Shown here piece after piece: positions 9,960 through 19,241 of a stretch of DNA of 64,000 nucleotides (the stretch's first letter is position 1; each line of letters begins with the position of its first letter). This stretch comes from Phytomonas francai. Its lineage: Eukaryota > Euglenozoa > Kinetoplastea > Trypanosomatida > Trypanosomatidae. The notes beneath the pieces are model-generated. The model saw only the letters and a program-made list of their open reading frames with translations. It was not told the DNA's origin and did not search any database. The stretch is taken from NCBI GenBank assembly GCA_001766655.1, contig MJCC01000013.1, positions 64,952 through 128,951 of the forward strand, read 5' to 3'. Both the position numbers and the translations under genes were made by a program.

Positions 9960-10553
9960 ATGGCAAGCAAAGATGACCAAGATCTCGTAAAATTAGAGGT
10001 TGCCTTCGCCACATTCCACAATGACGACCTTTTCATCAGTAATATCCTCGAGCCGAAGAGTGCCACGCCGTCTTTCACACTGACAACCGGTTGTTTTCCG
10101 CATGAAATTGTCTTCAACACCCGTGCAAGCAAAGCAGACATCTCCTGTGTGCGTCTCATGCTCCAGGATGCAAAAGACATCGTTCTAGAGTACAGCAAAC
10201 AGAGACTGGGCCCCTTCCTTCCCCTCAAGAAGTGCACGCTGGAGCGCGGCGCTCTGATAGAATGCAAGGCCAAATCCCAAACCGACAAGATCCAGGATTT
10301 GAGCTCAAGCATCAGTAGCAAGAAACTGCTTTCTAACGGCGAAAACGGTGGGGAGGTAGCAATACTCTATGGCATCCAGACTGAGGTTGTGGAACTAGAC
10401 CCTCATGACGTTGGCAAGGGAATTCAAACACTGCGGCTCCGCATTCTTTCAGGGTACTCTGATTTTGTTGGGATTTTTCGGTTTGAAGCGTGGGGAGAGG
10501 AGTCAGAACAGCGCATAGCAGTGATAGAGAGCAGGCCGGAGGTTGTCCTGTAA
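9960..10553 (+). CDS. IFT25: IFT25/HSPB11-like protein (galactose-binding-like fold)
   Basis: The protein has 197 residues. It shows the hallmarks of IFT25 (HSPB11), a jelly-roll (F5/8 type C-like) subunit of the intraflagellar transport B complex that pairs with IFT27. The N-terminal strand NDDLFISNILEP is followed by TLTTGCFPHEIVF, which lines up with the TTGMFPQEFI segment of animal IFT25. Near the C-terminus LRLRILSGYSDFVGIFRFEA matches the LRFIIVSAFDHFASVHSVSA strand pair. Animal IFT25 is about 144 residues. The extra length is in the middle loop (about residues 85-130), which is polar and may be disordered. Expected role: flagellum assembly and export of cargo by intraflagellar transport. 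The assignment is from remembered family motifs, not from a search. Confidence 0.75.
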   Translation: MASKDDQDLVKLEVAFATFHNDDLFISNILEPKSATPSFTLTTGCFPHEIVFNTRASKADISCVRLMLQDAKDIVLEYSKQRLGPFLPLKKCTLERGALIECKAKSQTDKIQDLSSSISSKKLLSNGENGGEVAILYGIQTEVVELDPHDVGKGIQTLRLRILSGYSDFVGIFRFEAWGEESEQRIAVIESRPEVVL

Positions 10554-11168
10554 GCAAATCAAAACAAGGGAGTGGGAGGAAGATGTGAAAGAGGGAGAGA
10601 GACGGTTCTGCAAAAAAAAAAAAAAGATGCGAATGATCTAACGACTTGAGAAAGGGAACGTCGGGAAAGTATACCTTTTTAGGTATACTTTTTGGAGCCA
10701 GAATTGGCATATCTTTTATTCCGCTTGCGATGGAGAAGTTTTCATTTTTATTATATTCTTCTGATAATGTGAATTTCTAAAAAAGGGTGAGCACATGTAG
10801 AATCCCTTCTCTTTTCTATTTATTGTTTCCATGTAAGCACCTTCTTTGTGTGCAGTATGGAGTGTGTGTCTTGCATGTATTTGACCTTTGCTTCACCCTC
10901 GACTGTTTCATATATATATATATTTCTTCACTATATTGGCCACCTCCTTAACTGAAATTCCCTTATCCCTTTTTCCATTGTGTTAGCACTCCAGAACAAA
11001 AAGGCGGGTACTTTTACCCCGTCAAAAGGAAATTCGCTGGACTGACAGCAAGGGTCTTGTCATTCCAAGAGGCCTCCCTGCGTCCATAAGAGCCACCGAT
11101 CGACTCCATAATAGCCCCGGCCACCCTTAGAAAGGCCCCACTAAGTGCTCTTACCAACCCCACTAGTC
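10554..11168. other. Intergenic spacer with a perfect hairpin
   Basis: No gene is seen. It contains a perfect 10-bp inverted repeat (10666-10691), a short TA run near 10910-10922 and a pyrimidine tract at about 10962-10977 followed by AG at 10985-10986, a candidate trans-splice acceptor for the Tim17/22/23 gene. Confidence 0.55.
10666..10691. repeat. Perfect 10-bp inverted repeat, 6-nt loop
   Basis: AAAGTATACC is followed by a TTTTTA loop and then its exact reverse complement. It lies about 113 nt downstream of the IFT25-like stop codon, so it would be in that gene's 3' UTR, where it could form an RNA stem-loop. The role is unknown. Confidence 0.8.
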
Positions 11169-11627
11169 ATGACCTCCATCCTCGACCCGCAGCCGCCGAT
11201 GGAGGCCACGCAAAAGATGCTGGCGCTCGCCAGGGACAGCACCCTCGCGACGGCGCTGATGAGTGCCTGCGGGGGCTACGTCATGGGGTACGGCTTCTCC
11301 CTCTTCGGCTCGATGATTAGCGCGGAGACGTCGACGCAGAGCATGGGTACGGCGGATTTCTTCCGGCATAGCCTGCGCAGCGCGGGGCGGTTGGGCGGCA
11401 ACTTCGCCTTCTTCGCCTTTCTCTTCAGCGGGGTCGAGGTCGCGCTGGAGAAGCGCCGTGGGCGGAAGGATCAGTGGAACCCGACGCTGTCGGGTGGGCT
11501 CATCGGTGGCGGCTATGGGTGGCGCTCGTATAAGTATCCTGGGCTTGTGGTGGGTATTGTTGGTGGTGCAGCTCTATCATTGGTGTTTGAAAAGATGATG
11601 GACTGGATGGGATTCGCGCAAAGGTAA
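11169..11627 (+). CDS. TIM17: Tim17/22/23-family mitochondrial import channel subunit
   Basis: The protein has 152 residues from the ATG at 11169. An upstream GTG at 11145 is in frame but less likely. Four hydrophobic segments fit the Tim17/Tim22/Tim23 fold: CGGYVMGYGFSLFGSM, NFAFFAFLFSGVEVALE, TLSGGLIGGGYGWRSY and VVGIVGGAALSLVFEKMM. The family signature is visible as G-rich helices with the R-x-x-x-D-x-W-N pattern after helix 2 (RRGRKDQWNPTLSGG). The product sits in the mitochondrial inner membrane and helps import nuclear-encoded proteins. Trypanosomatids are known to have a very reduced TIM complex built around a Tim17-like protein of this size, which suits the length. The helix-2 motif is somewhat Tim22-like, so the exact subfamily is open. 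Confidence 0.85.
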   Translation: MTSILDPQPPMEATQKMLALARDSTLATALMSACGGYVMGYGFSLFGSMISAETSTQSMGTADFFRHSLRSAGRLGGNFAFFAFLFSGVEVALEKRRGRKDQWNPTLSGGLIGGGYGWRSYKYPGLVVGIVGGAALSLVFEKMMDWMGFAQR

Positions 11628-12201
11628 GAGAAACAATAAAAGAATGCTGTGAATTTTACACTATTGTTTTTTAAGACGCTGAATAGGACGCTAATAATGA
11701 AGCCTCTCCCTTCATCCGTCTCTTGCGTCAATGGAGTCCTTATCTTTAGTGTTAAAGAGAGACAAAAGTGGGTTCTCGAGGTTTTATCCCGCATGGTTGC
11801 CGGGACTCGTACGCTTCGCAAAATAATTCATTTATTGGCTGTGGTAATAGTAATACCTAAAAATGATATCGGTACACTGTTTGTTGTCTTAATAAGCTCA
11901 TCCCAGAGATCCCAGTAATGGAAAGGGGGGGGGGGGGTAATATAGAGACCACACGAATGGAGAAAACATCAGGTTCATTCTAATTCGCTCCAAATCACAT
12001 TTCTCCTCTCTCTCTCTCTCTCTCTCTGTCTCTTTCTATATATATATATATATATATATATATTGTAAGCATCAGTTTCAAAGAAGTATTTTGATCTTAC
12101 AGCACTAGTTTTGTGGTATCTTCTTTACATTCCCCGAAACGTTTCTTGTGGATTGTATCCCCTTCATCATCGCGCCCGATTCAGCTTTTTGAAGAACGTC
12201 A
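11628..12201. other. Intergenic spacer with (CT)n/(TA)n tract
   Basis: No gene is seen. A (CT)n tract at about 12003-12033 runs into a (TA)n tract ending at 12062. AG at 12068-12069 follows. The CT tract is an excellent polypyrimidine signal for splicing of the MRP-like transcript. A G homopolymer is present near 11926-11937. Confidence 0.55.
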
Positions 12202-12915
12202 ATGCTACGCCGCTTGGTGGCATCCTCGTGCCGACGTGCGCTGCCGACATCCGCAGTGCGCGCGGCGGCGGCGCCTCTTCTCTGCGCGGGCGCCGTATCG
12301 CATCGCCCGATCACCTCCGACGCGGCGCGGGGAGCCCCTGACGCCGGCTACGAGCGCAATCTCGGCGGCGATACCGCCTCCTCGAGTGCGCGCCGCCGCT
12401 TTCCGCCGTCGCCGCTGCCGCCGGCCTTCGACATTGTGCACTGGAACGACGCCGATGTCTCGGCGGGCCACCTCATCCGGGTGATCTACCGCGATAGCCA
12501 CATCCTCCTGGAGTACCACCGGCAGACCCGCAGGATCTTGGACGAGGACGGCCGCCGCATCGACAGCGACGGGAGAGGGAATGCGGAGCGCATCGTCTCG
12601 CTGACCCTTCCGCCCGTCTACATCGCACGATTTCTCGGGGTCCTGGAGGGGCGGATGCCGGAGGTCCACATCCAATCGCGCTTCACGAACGCGACGTTGA
12701 AGCCCGACCCCTCCGTGGCGAAGGCGCACCACTACGTCCTGCGCTGCACCTCGCACCGGCCGACGACGGGGCAGCGCCAGGCGGGCGAGAGCGGCGACGC
12801 CGCGGAGGACCCGGTGGAATGGCAGGTGAGCCTGGACGCGGCCGAGTCCCTCATGTTTCACCGCTTTCTCACACAGGCACTTAAGTACAACTCTGGATTT
12901 GGTCGCCAGAGGTGA
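12202..12915 (+). CDS. Mitochondrial RNA-binding protein, MRP1/MRP2-like (guide RNA binding)
   Basis: The protein has 237 residues. The N-terminus (MLRRLVASSCRRALPTSAVR) is Arg-, Ser- and Ala-rich and acid-free, typical of a mitochondrial presequence. After a disordered stretch come segments that fit the kinetoplastid MRP1/MRP2 (gBP21/gBP25) family, a Whirly-like RNA-binding fold: FDIVHWNDADVSAGHLIRV near residue 75, then LPPVYIARFLGVLEG near 136-150 followed by VHIQSRFTNATL. MRP1 and MRP2 form a heterotetramer that binds guide RNAs and helps anneal them to mitochondrial mRNAs during uridine editing. I cannot say which of the two this is. Family recognition is from memory of conserved motifs. 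If right, it is strong evidence for a kinetoplastid host. Confidence 0.65.
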   Translation: MLRRLVASSCRRALPTSAVRAAAAPLLCAGAVSHRPITSDAARGAPDAGYERNLGGDTASSSARRRFPPSPLPPAFDIVHWNDADVSAGHLIRVIYRDSHILLEYHRQTRRILDEDGRRIDSDGRGNAERIVSLTLPPVYIARFLGVLEGRMPEVHIQSRFTNATLKPDPSVAKAHHYVLRCTSHRPTTGQRQAGESGDAAEDPVEWQVSLDAAESLMFHRFLTQALKYNSGFGRQR

Positions 12916-13643
12916 TTTTTCTAACGTAGTCCGTGCTTCGAGAGTCTTTTTTTGGTTGGTTGGTTGGCTTCCGAGACAGAAAATTTGGGCACAGCGACAC
13001 CAAACCGTCGGGGGGGAAACCATTATGATGGAAAACGAAGTGGCGAGAAAGGGGGAAAAAATAGATGAAAAAGATGCAGCGAAGAAAGTATGGATTAGAA
13101 CACGTTTGAAAGAAGAAACGAACGGTTTACGAGTTGAGACGAGCTACAGAAGATATATAGGCATCAAGGGGAATAGCCACTTAGTTATTTATCTATGTCA
13201 GAAAGTTTTTCGAGGAAAACCCCCTTGAGGAAAACTCACATGCCCCTCCCCCCCCTTGAAGGTGTCGTTTTGAAAGACGATAGATATAATGAAATTGGAT
13301 TCTGTTGTCACCACCTCTTCCCAATGATTTACCTTTTTCGAGATAGATATGAGTGTCGCACTGTAGTAAGGCAACTACTCTAAACGAATAACGAAAGATG
13401 TCAGAAAAAAAAAAAATGAAATGTTACCCTGTGTGTCTCCGCTTTTACCTGCGCTTCATGTGCACGTATGTGTACGCCTTGACGGTATATTCACAACTCC
13501 TGTCATATATTCGTGTTTTAGCATTTCATATTTTTCTAAAGTCCCCAAGTCATAATAAAACCTTTGAAAATTATCTAATTTTGCCTTAAATACAAAAAAA
13601 AGAAAATACATACCATTCCTTGTTCCTTCAAAACGAACGCGAG
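12916..13643. other. Intergenic spacer
   Basis: No supported gene. Small open frames here lack coding character. Purine-rich DNA near 13020-13120 and several pyrimidine tracts occur. The next gene's ATG is at 13644. Confidence 0.45.
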
Positions 13644-14849
13644 ATGAGTAGCATTGTCAATGAAAATGTTGTCCTCGGAGGAGGTGTGAACGAGTCTCAG
13701 AACTCGCCTCACTCAAAGGGGTACGATGAGGATGCCCCTGTGGAAGCACGTCCGGCCGAGCCGCTTCACGGCACGGATTCTACCGCGCACGAGCGCGCCA
13801 AAGAGTCATCGGCTTCAGCTGCGCGAGCGGACGGAAGGGATGAGGAGTTCAGCGAGGCTGCAGGTTTCGCCGAGCAAGCAGAAATGGACGATGAAGCGAG
13901 TTTGAACGAGGAGGCGGCGGCGTACTGGGGAGCCGAAGAACGCCCCAACGCGTCGGAGCTCGGGGGCGGGACCCCGGGGGGCGCCGGGGAGCGTCCGAAG
14001 CCATCCGACGACGCCTCGCGCCCCGCCGGGGAGGGGGGGCGGTACGACTCGCACGAGCGCCGCCCGCGCGGGCACCCGCGGCCCCGGGAGATCTGGCCGA
14101 ACCACCCCAGCGCGCCGCGCGAGAACGGCTCGCCGTACGCGTCGATGCTCCGCTCGCGCGCCTCCACGCACACGCACGGCCGCTCGATGAGCGCGCAGTT
14201 CGACTGGACGGCGCAGAACCTGCGGTACTTCTCGGCGGTGGCGTGGCCGCGGTACCACTCGGCCCGCCGCGCGGGCTCCGTGAACCGCTTCACGGGCCTC
14301 CCGGAGGCCTACGCGCGGCGGCTGCAGCTCAGCGAGAGCGACATGGACGCGATCGACCGGATGGCGATGCACGACGTGCGCCGGCAGCAGGCCTACGAGC
14401 GCGCGCAGGAGCTCGAGCTGATCCGGGAGTCCTGCGTGGTGCAGACGGAGCTCGAGAAGGAGCGCGCCGCGTACGATCGCTGGCTCGAGCTCCAAAGCCG
14501 CCAGGAGGAGCTCCGCTATAAGCGCCAGATCGAGGGCGCCAAGCACCTCCAGCGGGTCGAGCAGCGCCGCGCCGAGCTCGAGCGGCAGAGGGAGCGTCTC
14601 TTACAGGAGCGCCTCCAGCGAATGGAGTCGGGGATGCGGCGCTCGTCCAGGGCGTCCTTCAACGGGAGCGGGTGGAAAACCCCGAACGAGGGCAGGGCCG
14701 CGAGGCGATCGGGCCCGAACGGCTCCCTGCCCACCTCCACCAGAAAGACCATCAAGTCGAGCCTCAACGTGGAGAATGGGAGCGCCGACGCGGATGTGGA
14801 GAGACCACGCGCCATCGCGACCGTCATGCACACGCGCGCGTGGCGGTAG
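13644..14849 (+). CDS. Unknown protein with Arg/Glu-rich coiled coil
   Basis: The protein has 401 residues from the ATG at 13644. The frame extends upstream only to a TTG. No family is recognised. Residues 1-150 are acidic and disordered. The middle (about 170-230) is aromatic and basic, with FDWTAQNLRYFSAVAWPRY. From about residue 235 to 335 there is a long charged helix, very rich in Arg, Glu and Gln (for example ELERQRERLLQERLQ), predicted to be a coiled coil. The tail is Ser- and Arg-rich. Such architecture is common in kinetoplastid cytoskeletal and flagellar proteins, but that is inference only. GC content is over 70% in the central part, higher than in the ends. Confidence 0.75.
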   Translation: MSSIVNENVVLGGGVNESQNSPHSKGYDEDAPVEARPAEPLHGTDSTAHERAKESSASAARADGRDEEFSEAAGFAEQAEMDDEASLNEEAAAYWGAEERPNASELGGGTPGGAGERPKPSDDASRPAGEGGRYDSHERRPRGHPRPREIWPNHPSAPRENGSPYASMLRSRASTHTHGRSMSAQFDWTAQNLRYFSAVAWPRYHSARRAGSVNRFTGLPEAYARRLQLSESDMDAIDRMAMHDVRRQQAYERAQELELIRESCVVQTELEKERAAYDRWLELQSRQEELRYKRQIEGAKHLQRVEQRRAELERQRERLLQERLQRMESGMRRSSRASFNGSGWKTPNEGRAARRSGPNGSLPTSTRKTIKSSLNVENGSADADVERPRAIATVMHTRAWR

Positions 14850-15938
14850 CCTTCCCAAAGGGAGAAGGGGGAGTTGTGCACGTTTGGATGGAAGCCCATT
14901 CCACTCTTCTGTGTCGTAACGGGTAATGCAAAGAGAAGAAAAGGGGCCCTATCGGTTGATTGATAGTAACTGGGTCCATAAACAAGAACATATAGCAGTG
15001 GTATATAGTTATTTGAAAGGAATGTGGAATAATAGCATTTGATCATTTTGGTAATTTAGGAGCTCATATACGTAAATGTTTTTTATTTTTTATTTTTTTG
15101 CACACACACAAAAAAAAAGAGAGAATTAGAGCTATTTGTAAAAGTTTGGCGTAAGAGGAAGGGAAGAATTGTGATTAATAGAGTAGTGCATTTACGGGAT
15201 TAAACAGCCTTTTCTTTTTTCTCCGTGATCTAGACTATTTTCCGTGAATTGCATTCCTACAAATGGACTAATAACTATTTAGTATCTTATAAAATATGGA
15301 ATTGATTCCGAAGACAAATTGGAAATATAATATCATTGTCATTTTCTTTTTTATTATTATTTCCCTTGTATGCCTATGGTCACCCCCTCCTCTATCTGCA
15401 TGAATATCATCCATCTTTTCTTCTGAAATATCATCTTATCGAATTCAAAGGTAAATTCTGCATGTATGTATTTATTTATGCGAGCCCTTTTGAAAAATGA
15501 TAGTGTCAATTTACCAGGACTATAATATTTGCACAATATTTTCGATTTCCCTGCCTGTAGAGAGAAACTTCTTGTAGCCGATCTTTTCTATACGTTAGGC
15601 AAAGCCTCAATATCGCTGTATTATTGGATGCTGTAGAAAGGAAAAGAAACAAGGGTGTATTTTTTATATTTTGTAAATAGATTTACGCTGTCGCTTTTCT
15701 TTATTACTGTCATCTAATTTGTTGAATATATAAGGCGCATTAAAAAAAAAAGGAGCAATTTAACTTTTTCCGTCAGACTTCCCCCTTTGCCCCCCCCCCC
15801 TCTCCCTTTCTCCTACACTTCTGTGCAAGTGTTTTAAACCTGAAGGCTGGTGGAACTCCTCTTTCGCGAGAAGCTTTCTCTTGAAAATCAAGAAAAGAGT
15901 TATTCAAAACGTTGGGAAAGGCTAAGTGATTTCGAGCA
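14850..15938. other. Intergenic spacer
   Basis: About 1.1 kb of AT-rich DNA with T and A homopolymers and short pyrimidine runs (for example about 15778-15816, a C/T tract before the gene at 15939). I see no gene or RNA in it. Confidence 0.45.
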
Positions 15939-16652
15939 ATGCCACGGGAAATGGAATCTCCATCCGCTGCGCGATCAGATTCCAGCGTCACTAATTGGCG
16001 TATGATGAGGAGAAGAAGCCCTGGTGCAACCTCCTGTTTGTCAACTATGCATGCAAAGACGGTTCTACACGAAGAGGATCTATTGTCAGGAAATTTATTT
16101 AAGAACTATGTCGTGGAACTCGCTAAAGAAAATTCAGAGATGATTAAAACAATCATTGACCTCCAGCGCGAGCGGGAGGTGCTGAAAACACGCCTTGTGG
16201 CAGCAAATGCGATGAAAGCATCTATCATCTCGCACAACGGGATTGAACGCGCGACGGTGGATGCGGTTGCGTCCGGTTGGAACTTCACGCACGCTACTGC
16301 CCTGACTAACAACCTTTTGAAGAAAATTCAGGATGCAGTCGAGCGTAAGATCAACGTCTCTGGTCACACTTACAACAGCATGCAGGTCGTCTTTCAAAGT
16401 ATGGAAAAGCAGGTGGGCGATGCGGTCGTCTTTGATCGGGATAAAAAGCTGCAGAAGCAACTCACGGGGCTCTCACAAAGCATATCGCGCTCTTGGGGTG
16501 GCGATAGCCCAAACGAGGGAAGGGCTGCAGAGGAACCATTTATGTTGATGCATCGTGTCGTAGCTCCTGCCACAGAGTGTGTGGACCAGTTCGTGGGGCT
16601 TTGTATCGACCTTCTCCTTGCATTGTATAAGGCATATGCGCGACATCATTAG
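15939..16652 (+). CDS. Unknown protein, helical
   Basis: The protein has 237 residues. No family is recognised. The first 35 residues are basic and Ser-rich. Residues about 48-90 form a charged helix (ENSEMIKTIIDLQREREVLK) that looks like a short coiled coil. The remainder is amphipathic helix, ending in a hydrophobic helix (CVDQFVGLCIDLLLALYKAY) that may pack in a bundle or touch a membrane. Coding character is good and codon use is balanced, unlike the GC-extreme gene before it. It is probably a kinetoplastid-restricted protein. Confidence 0.7.
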   Translation: MPREMESPSAARSDSSVTNWRMMRRRSPGATSCLSTMHAKTVLHEEDLLSGNLFKNYVVELAKENSEMIKTIIDLQREREVLKTRLVAANAMKASIISHNGIERATVDAVASGWNFTHATALTNNLLKKIQDAVERKINVSGHTYNSMQVVFQSMEKQVGDAVVFDRDKKLQKQLTGLSQSISRSWGGDSPNEGRAAEEPFMLMHRVVAPATECVDQFVGLCIDLLLALYKAYARHH

Positions 16653-17663
16653 AGCGCACAGTGAAACCTTGAGAGTGGCTCTCTAGGTTGAGCGTTTGTC
16701 CCTTAAGCAGGGTAGTTCTACGGCTATTAAAGGAGCATTAAAAGGTAAAATTTCATATGTGCTGACAATTTTTATCCTTTTATTTTTAAAAAAATTCACG
16801 TTTGGCTATCATAGCATATCAGGCACATTCCTTCAGTATTTTTTCCTGTGACTATTTGTCGCTTATGAAAGGCTTTATTAACTGCTTCTGCTATAAACTG
16901 CAACAATATATATATATTTATATATAACCTTCAGACTCCATCTTCCTTCCGCCCCATAGCGGTGATCCTTTTTTTTTTACATTATATAAGTTGCTTTTTC
17001 GTCTTCACTTTTCATTTCTATATTTTACGCCAATCTAACACACATATTTTCTCCCCTGCAATTGATGATTGTTTAACTATCTTCACTTTTTCGTTTTCCT
17101 ATGTGAATTATACTGTGATATTCAGATAACATTACAATTTGCTTCTGATTCGTTTAATTCAGAGCCGAAGATATGCATTTCATCGTTTGAATGGGATTTT
17201 TTCCCTACTTTAAAAATAAGCGCTCCCTAGCGTATATACATAAATGTGAGTCTAATAACAATACAACAACTAAGATATAGATAATAATAATTCACTTTTC
17301 AAATACAATAAATGTGAAACCCTTTCAAGATGTCGTCCATTTTCTTTCTCCAAATTCTTTATTCATCGCTGCATACAGGAACAAAGCAAAGCAGTGCTTT
17401 AGATAGATTACTTCTTTTAGGATTTTCCTGTTCCTTGTTGCTTTAGTCACCTACCGAACCAAAATTATTTGTTTATTAATCATTTCAACATACATCGGCC
17501 TATTGAATCAACGCTGAAAAAAAAAATTCACCCCAAAAGTACCCTATTACTATCTTCTAGATACTCCCCTTTTCTTCTCTTTCCATTGGAGCAGGAAACT
17601 AGCTGTAATTGCAACCGTCATTGTCTGGAATATCGCCCAGATGCGTTGTTGTGGTGCGATAAA
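16653..17663. other. Intergenic spacer before first eIF2 gamma gene
   Basis: About 1 kb of AT-rich DNA without a gene. A strong pyrimidine tract at about 17549-17585 is followed by AG at 17590-17591 and 17593-17594, about 70 nt before the ATG at 17664. Confidence 0.5.
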
Positions 17664-19241
17664 ATGGATGAGATCCCCACCACTGACAAAGGTCTTGCCC
17701 GGCAGGATCTGAGCAGGCTAGATCTGAGCAAGCTCGGTGTGGACACGCTGGAGGTGATGTCGCGGCAGGCGACGGTTAACGTCGGCACCATTGGGCACGT
17801 CGCGCACGGTAAGTCGACCGTTGTCAAGGCGCTCAGTGGCGTTAGAACGCAGAAGTATCATCGAGAGGCCGTCATGAACATCACGATTCACCTGGGCTAC
17901 GCCAATGCCAAGGTGTTCCAGTGTGAGGTGTGCCCCCGGCCCACGTGCTTCCAGACCTACCCGTCATCGCAGCCGGACGACACCCCGTGCCCGCAGTGCG
18001 GCAAGCCCATGGTCCTTAAGCGGCACTTCTCCTTCGTCGACTGTCCTGGGCACGACGTGCTCATGGCGACCATGCTCAATGGTGCAGCCATCATGGACGC
18101 CGCACTGCTGCTGATCGCAGCCAACGAAAGCTTCCCGCAGCCGCAGACGCTAGAGCACCTAGCAGCGGCGGAGATGATCGGGGTTCGCTTTCTTATTGTT
18201 CTTCAAAACAAATTGGACCTTGTCCGCAATACAGAGATGGTGACAGCACAGCATGATCTCATTCGCCACTACCTTGACTCAAAGACAAGCTACGTGGGTG
18301 CGCCGATCCTCCCTATTAGCGCTCAGCTGGAAATCAACATCCCATACCTCCTGGAGTACCTCGTGCATGTGCCGCTGCCTAGGCGTGTGATGCGGACGTC
18401 GGGGGCCTGGATGCACGTCGTGCGAAGCTTCGATGTATCGCTTCCCGGGGAAACCCTGGAAGTGGCGGCACTCTGCGGTGGGGTCGTGGGGGGATCTCTC
18501 AACCACGGCGTGTTGTGCAAAGGGGATGTAGCGGAGTTCATACCGGGTCTTATTACAGTACCGAGGCCTGGCATGCCGCTGCCTTCTCGCGAGGCGACTC
18601 TGAGCGGGGCGGCGATTTCATACCTCCAGACGCCCCCGCCGGGGACACCGTATTGCATCCCCCTCCGTACAACCGTGCGTAGCCTTCAGGCAGAAAACAA
18701 TTATCTTGAATTTGCCATCCCTGGTGGTCTCATCGCCGTGGGGACCTCGCTAGACCCAGCCTTGACACGGCAGAATAAGATGTGCGGGCAAGTGCTCCGG
18801 GTGGTGCACTCCCGGCTTTATGGTGACTGCAGTGGTGTGGGGGATATTGAGGTATACCGCGAGGTCGATATCCACTTTTACTTGCTGAAAGAGCTTCTCG
18901 GCCTGGGGAATCCAGGGGCACGGGCGCGGCAGGCGAGGCGCGACGGGGACTCCGCAGCCCACTTGCACACTGCCCATCGCCCGCGGGAAGAAGCAGCTCC
19001 GTCGAGGCGTATTCAGCCCCTTCGCGAAAGAGAAACGATTCTGATCTGTGTTGGGGCTCTGACCACGGCAGCTACGATCTTACGCACTTCGCGTGCGGCA
19101 GGCAGGGCCTTTTGTCAGTTAGAAAGACCTGTGTGCGGGAACGTTGGAACCAAGGTAGTTCTCGCGCGTTATATTTACCGCAAGATCCGCTTAATTGGGT
19201 GGGGGACCATCAAGCGCGGCGTGCTGGTGAACTTTTTGTAA
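17664..19241 (+). CDS. Divergent eIF2 gamma paralogue
   Basis: The protein has 525 residues. The frame is open further upstream but the ATG at 17664 is the first good start. The GTPase motifs are intact: GHVAHGKST (G1), NITIHLGYANAK (switch 1), DCPGHD (G3) and NKLDL (G4). The Cys-x2-Cys pairs (CEVC and CPQC) form the eIF2 gamma zinc knuckle. eIF2 gamma is the GTP-binding core of eIF2, which carries initiator methionyl-tRNA to the ribosome. Residues about 10-166 are nearly identical in DNA to the second copy, while the rest is only roughly half identical. Domain II has substitutions and a longer loop (LSGAAISYLQTPPPG). Domain III carries an Arg/His-rich insertion near residues 412-448. It may be a specialised or decaying copy. 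Confidence 0.9.
   Translation: MDEIPTTDKGLARQDLSRLDLSKLGVDTLEVMSRQATVNVGTIGHVAHGKSTVVKALSGVRTQKYHREAVMNITIHLGYANAKVFQCEVCPRPTCFQTYPSSQPDDTPCPQCGKPMVLKRHFSFVDCPGHDVLMATMLNGAAIMDAALLLIAANESFPQPQTLEHLAAAEMIGVRFLIVLQNKLDLVRNTEMVTAQHDLIRHYLDSKTSYVGAPILPISAQLEINIPYLLEYLVHVPLPRRVMRTSGAWMHVVRSFDVSLPGETLEVAALCGGVVGGSLNHGVLCKGDVAEFIPGLITVPRPGMPLPSREATLSGAAISYLQTPPPGTPYCIPLRTTVRSLQAENNYLEFAIPGGLIAVGTSLDPALTRQNKMCGQVLRVVHSRLYGDCSGVGDIEVYREVDIHFYLLKELLGLGNPGARARQARRDGDSAAHLHTAHRPREEAAPSRRIQPLRERETILICVGALTTAATILRTSRAAGRAFCQLERPVCGNVGTKVVLARYIYRKIRLIGWGTIKRGVLVNFL
17690..18160 (+). repeat. Copy 1 of 471-bp gene-conversion tract
   Basis: Aligned without gaps to 20205-20675, with one mismatch that I can see (A at 18104, G at 20619). 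Identity stops abruptly at both ends, where the coding sequences diverge even at conserved protein positions. Confidence 0.9.

Noticed and set aside
12003..12062. (CT)n(TA)n tract as a special regulatory repeat
   Set aside because: Adequately explained as a polypyrimidine splice signal followed by a common microsatellite.
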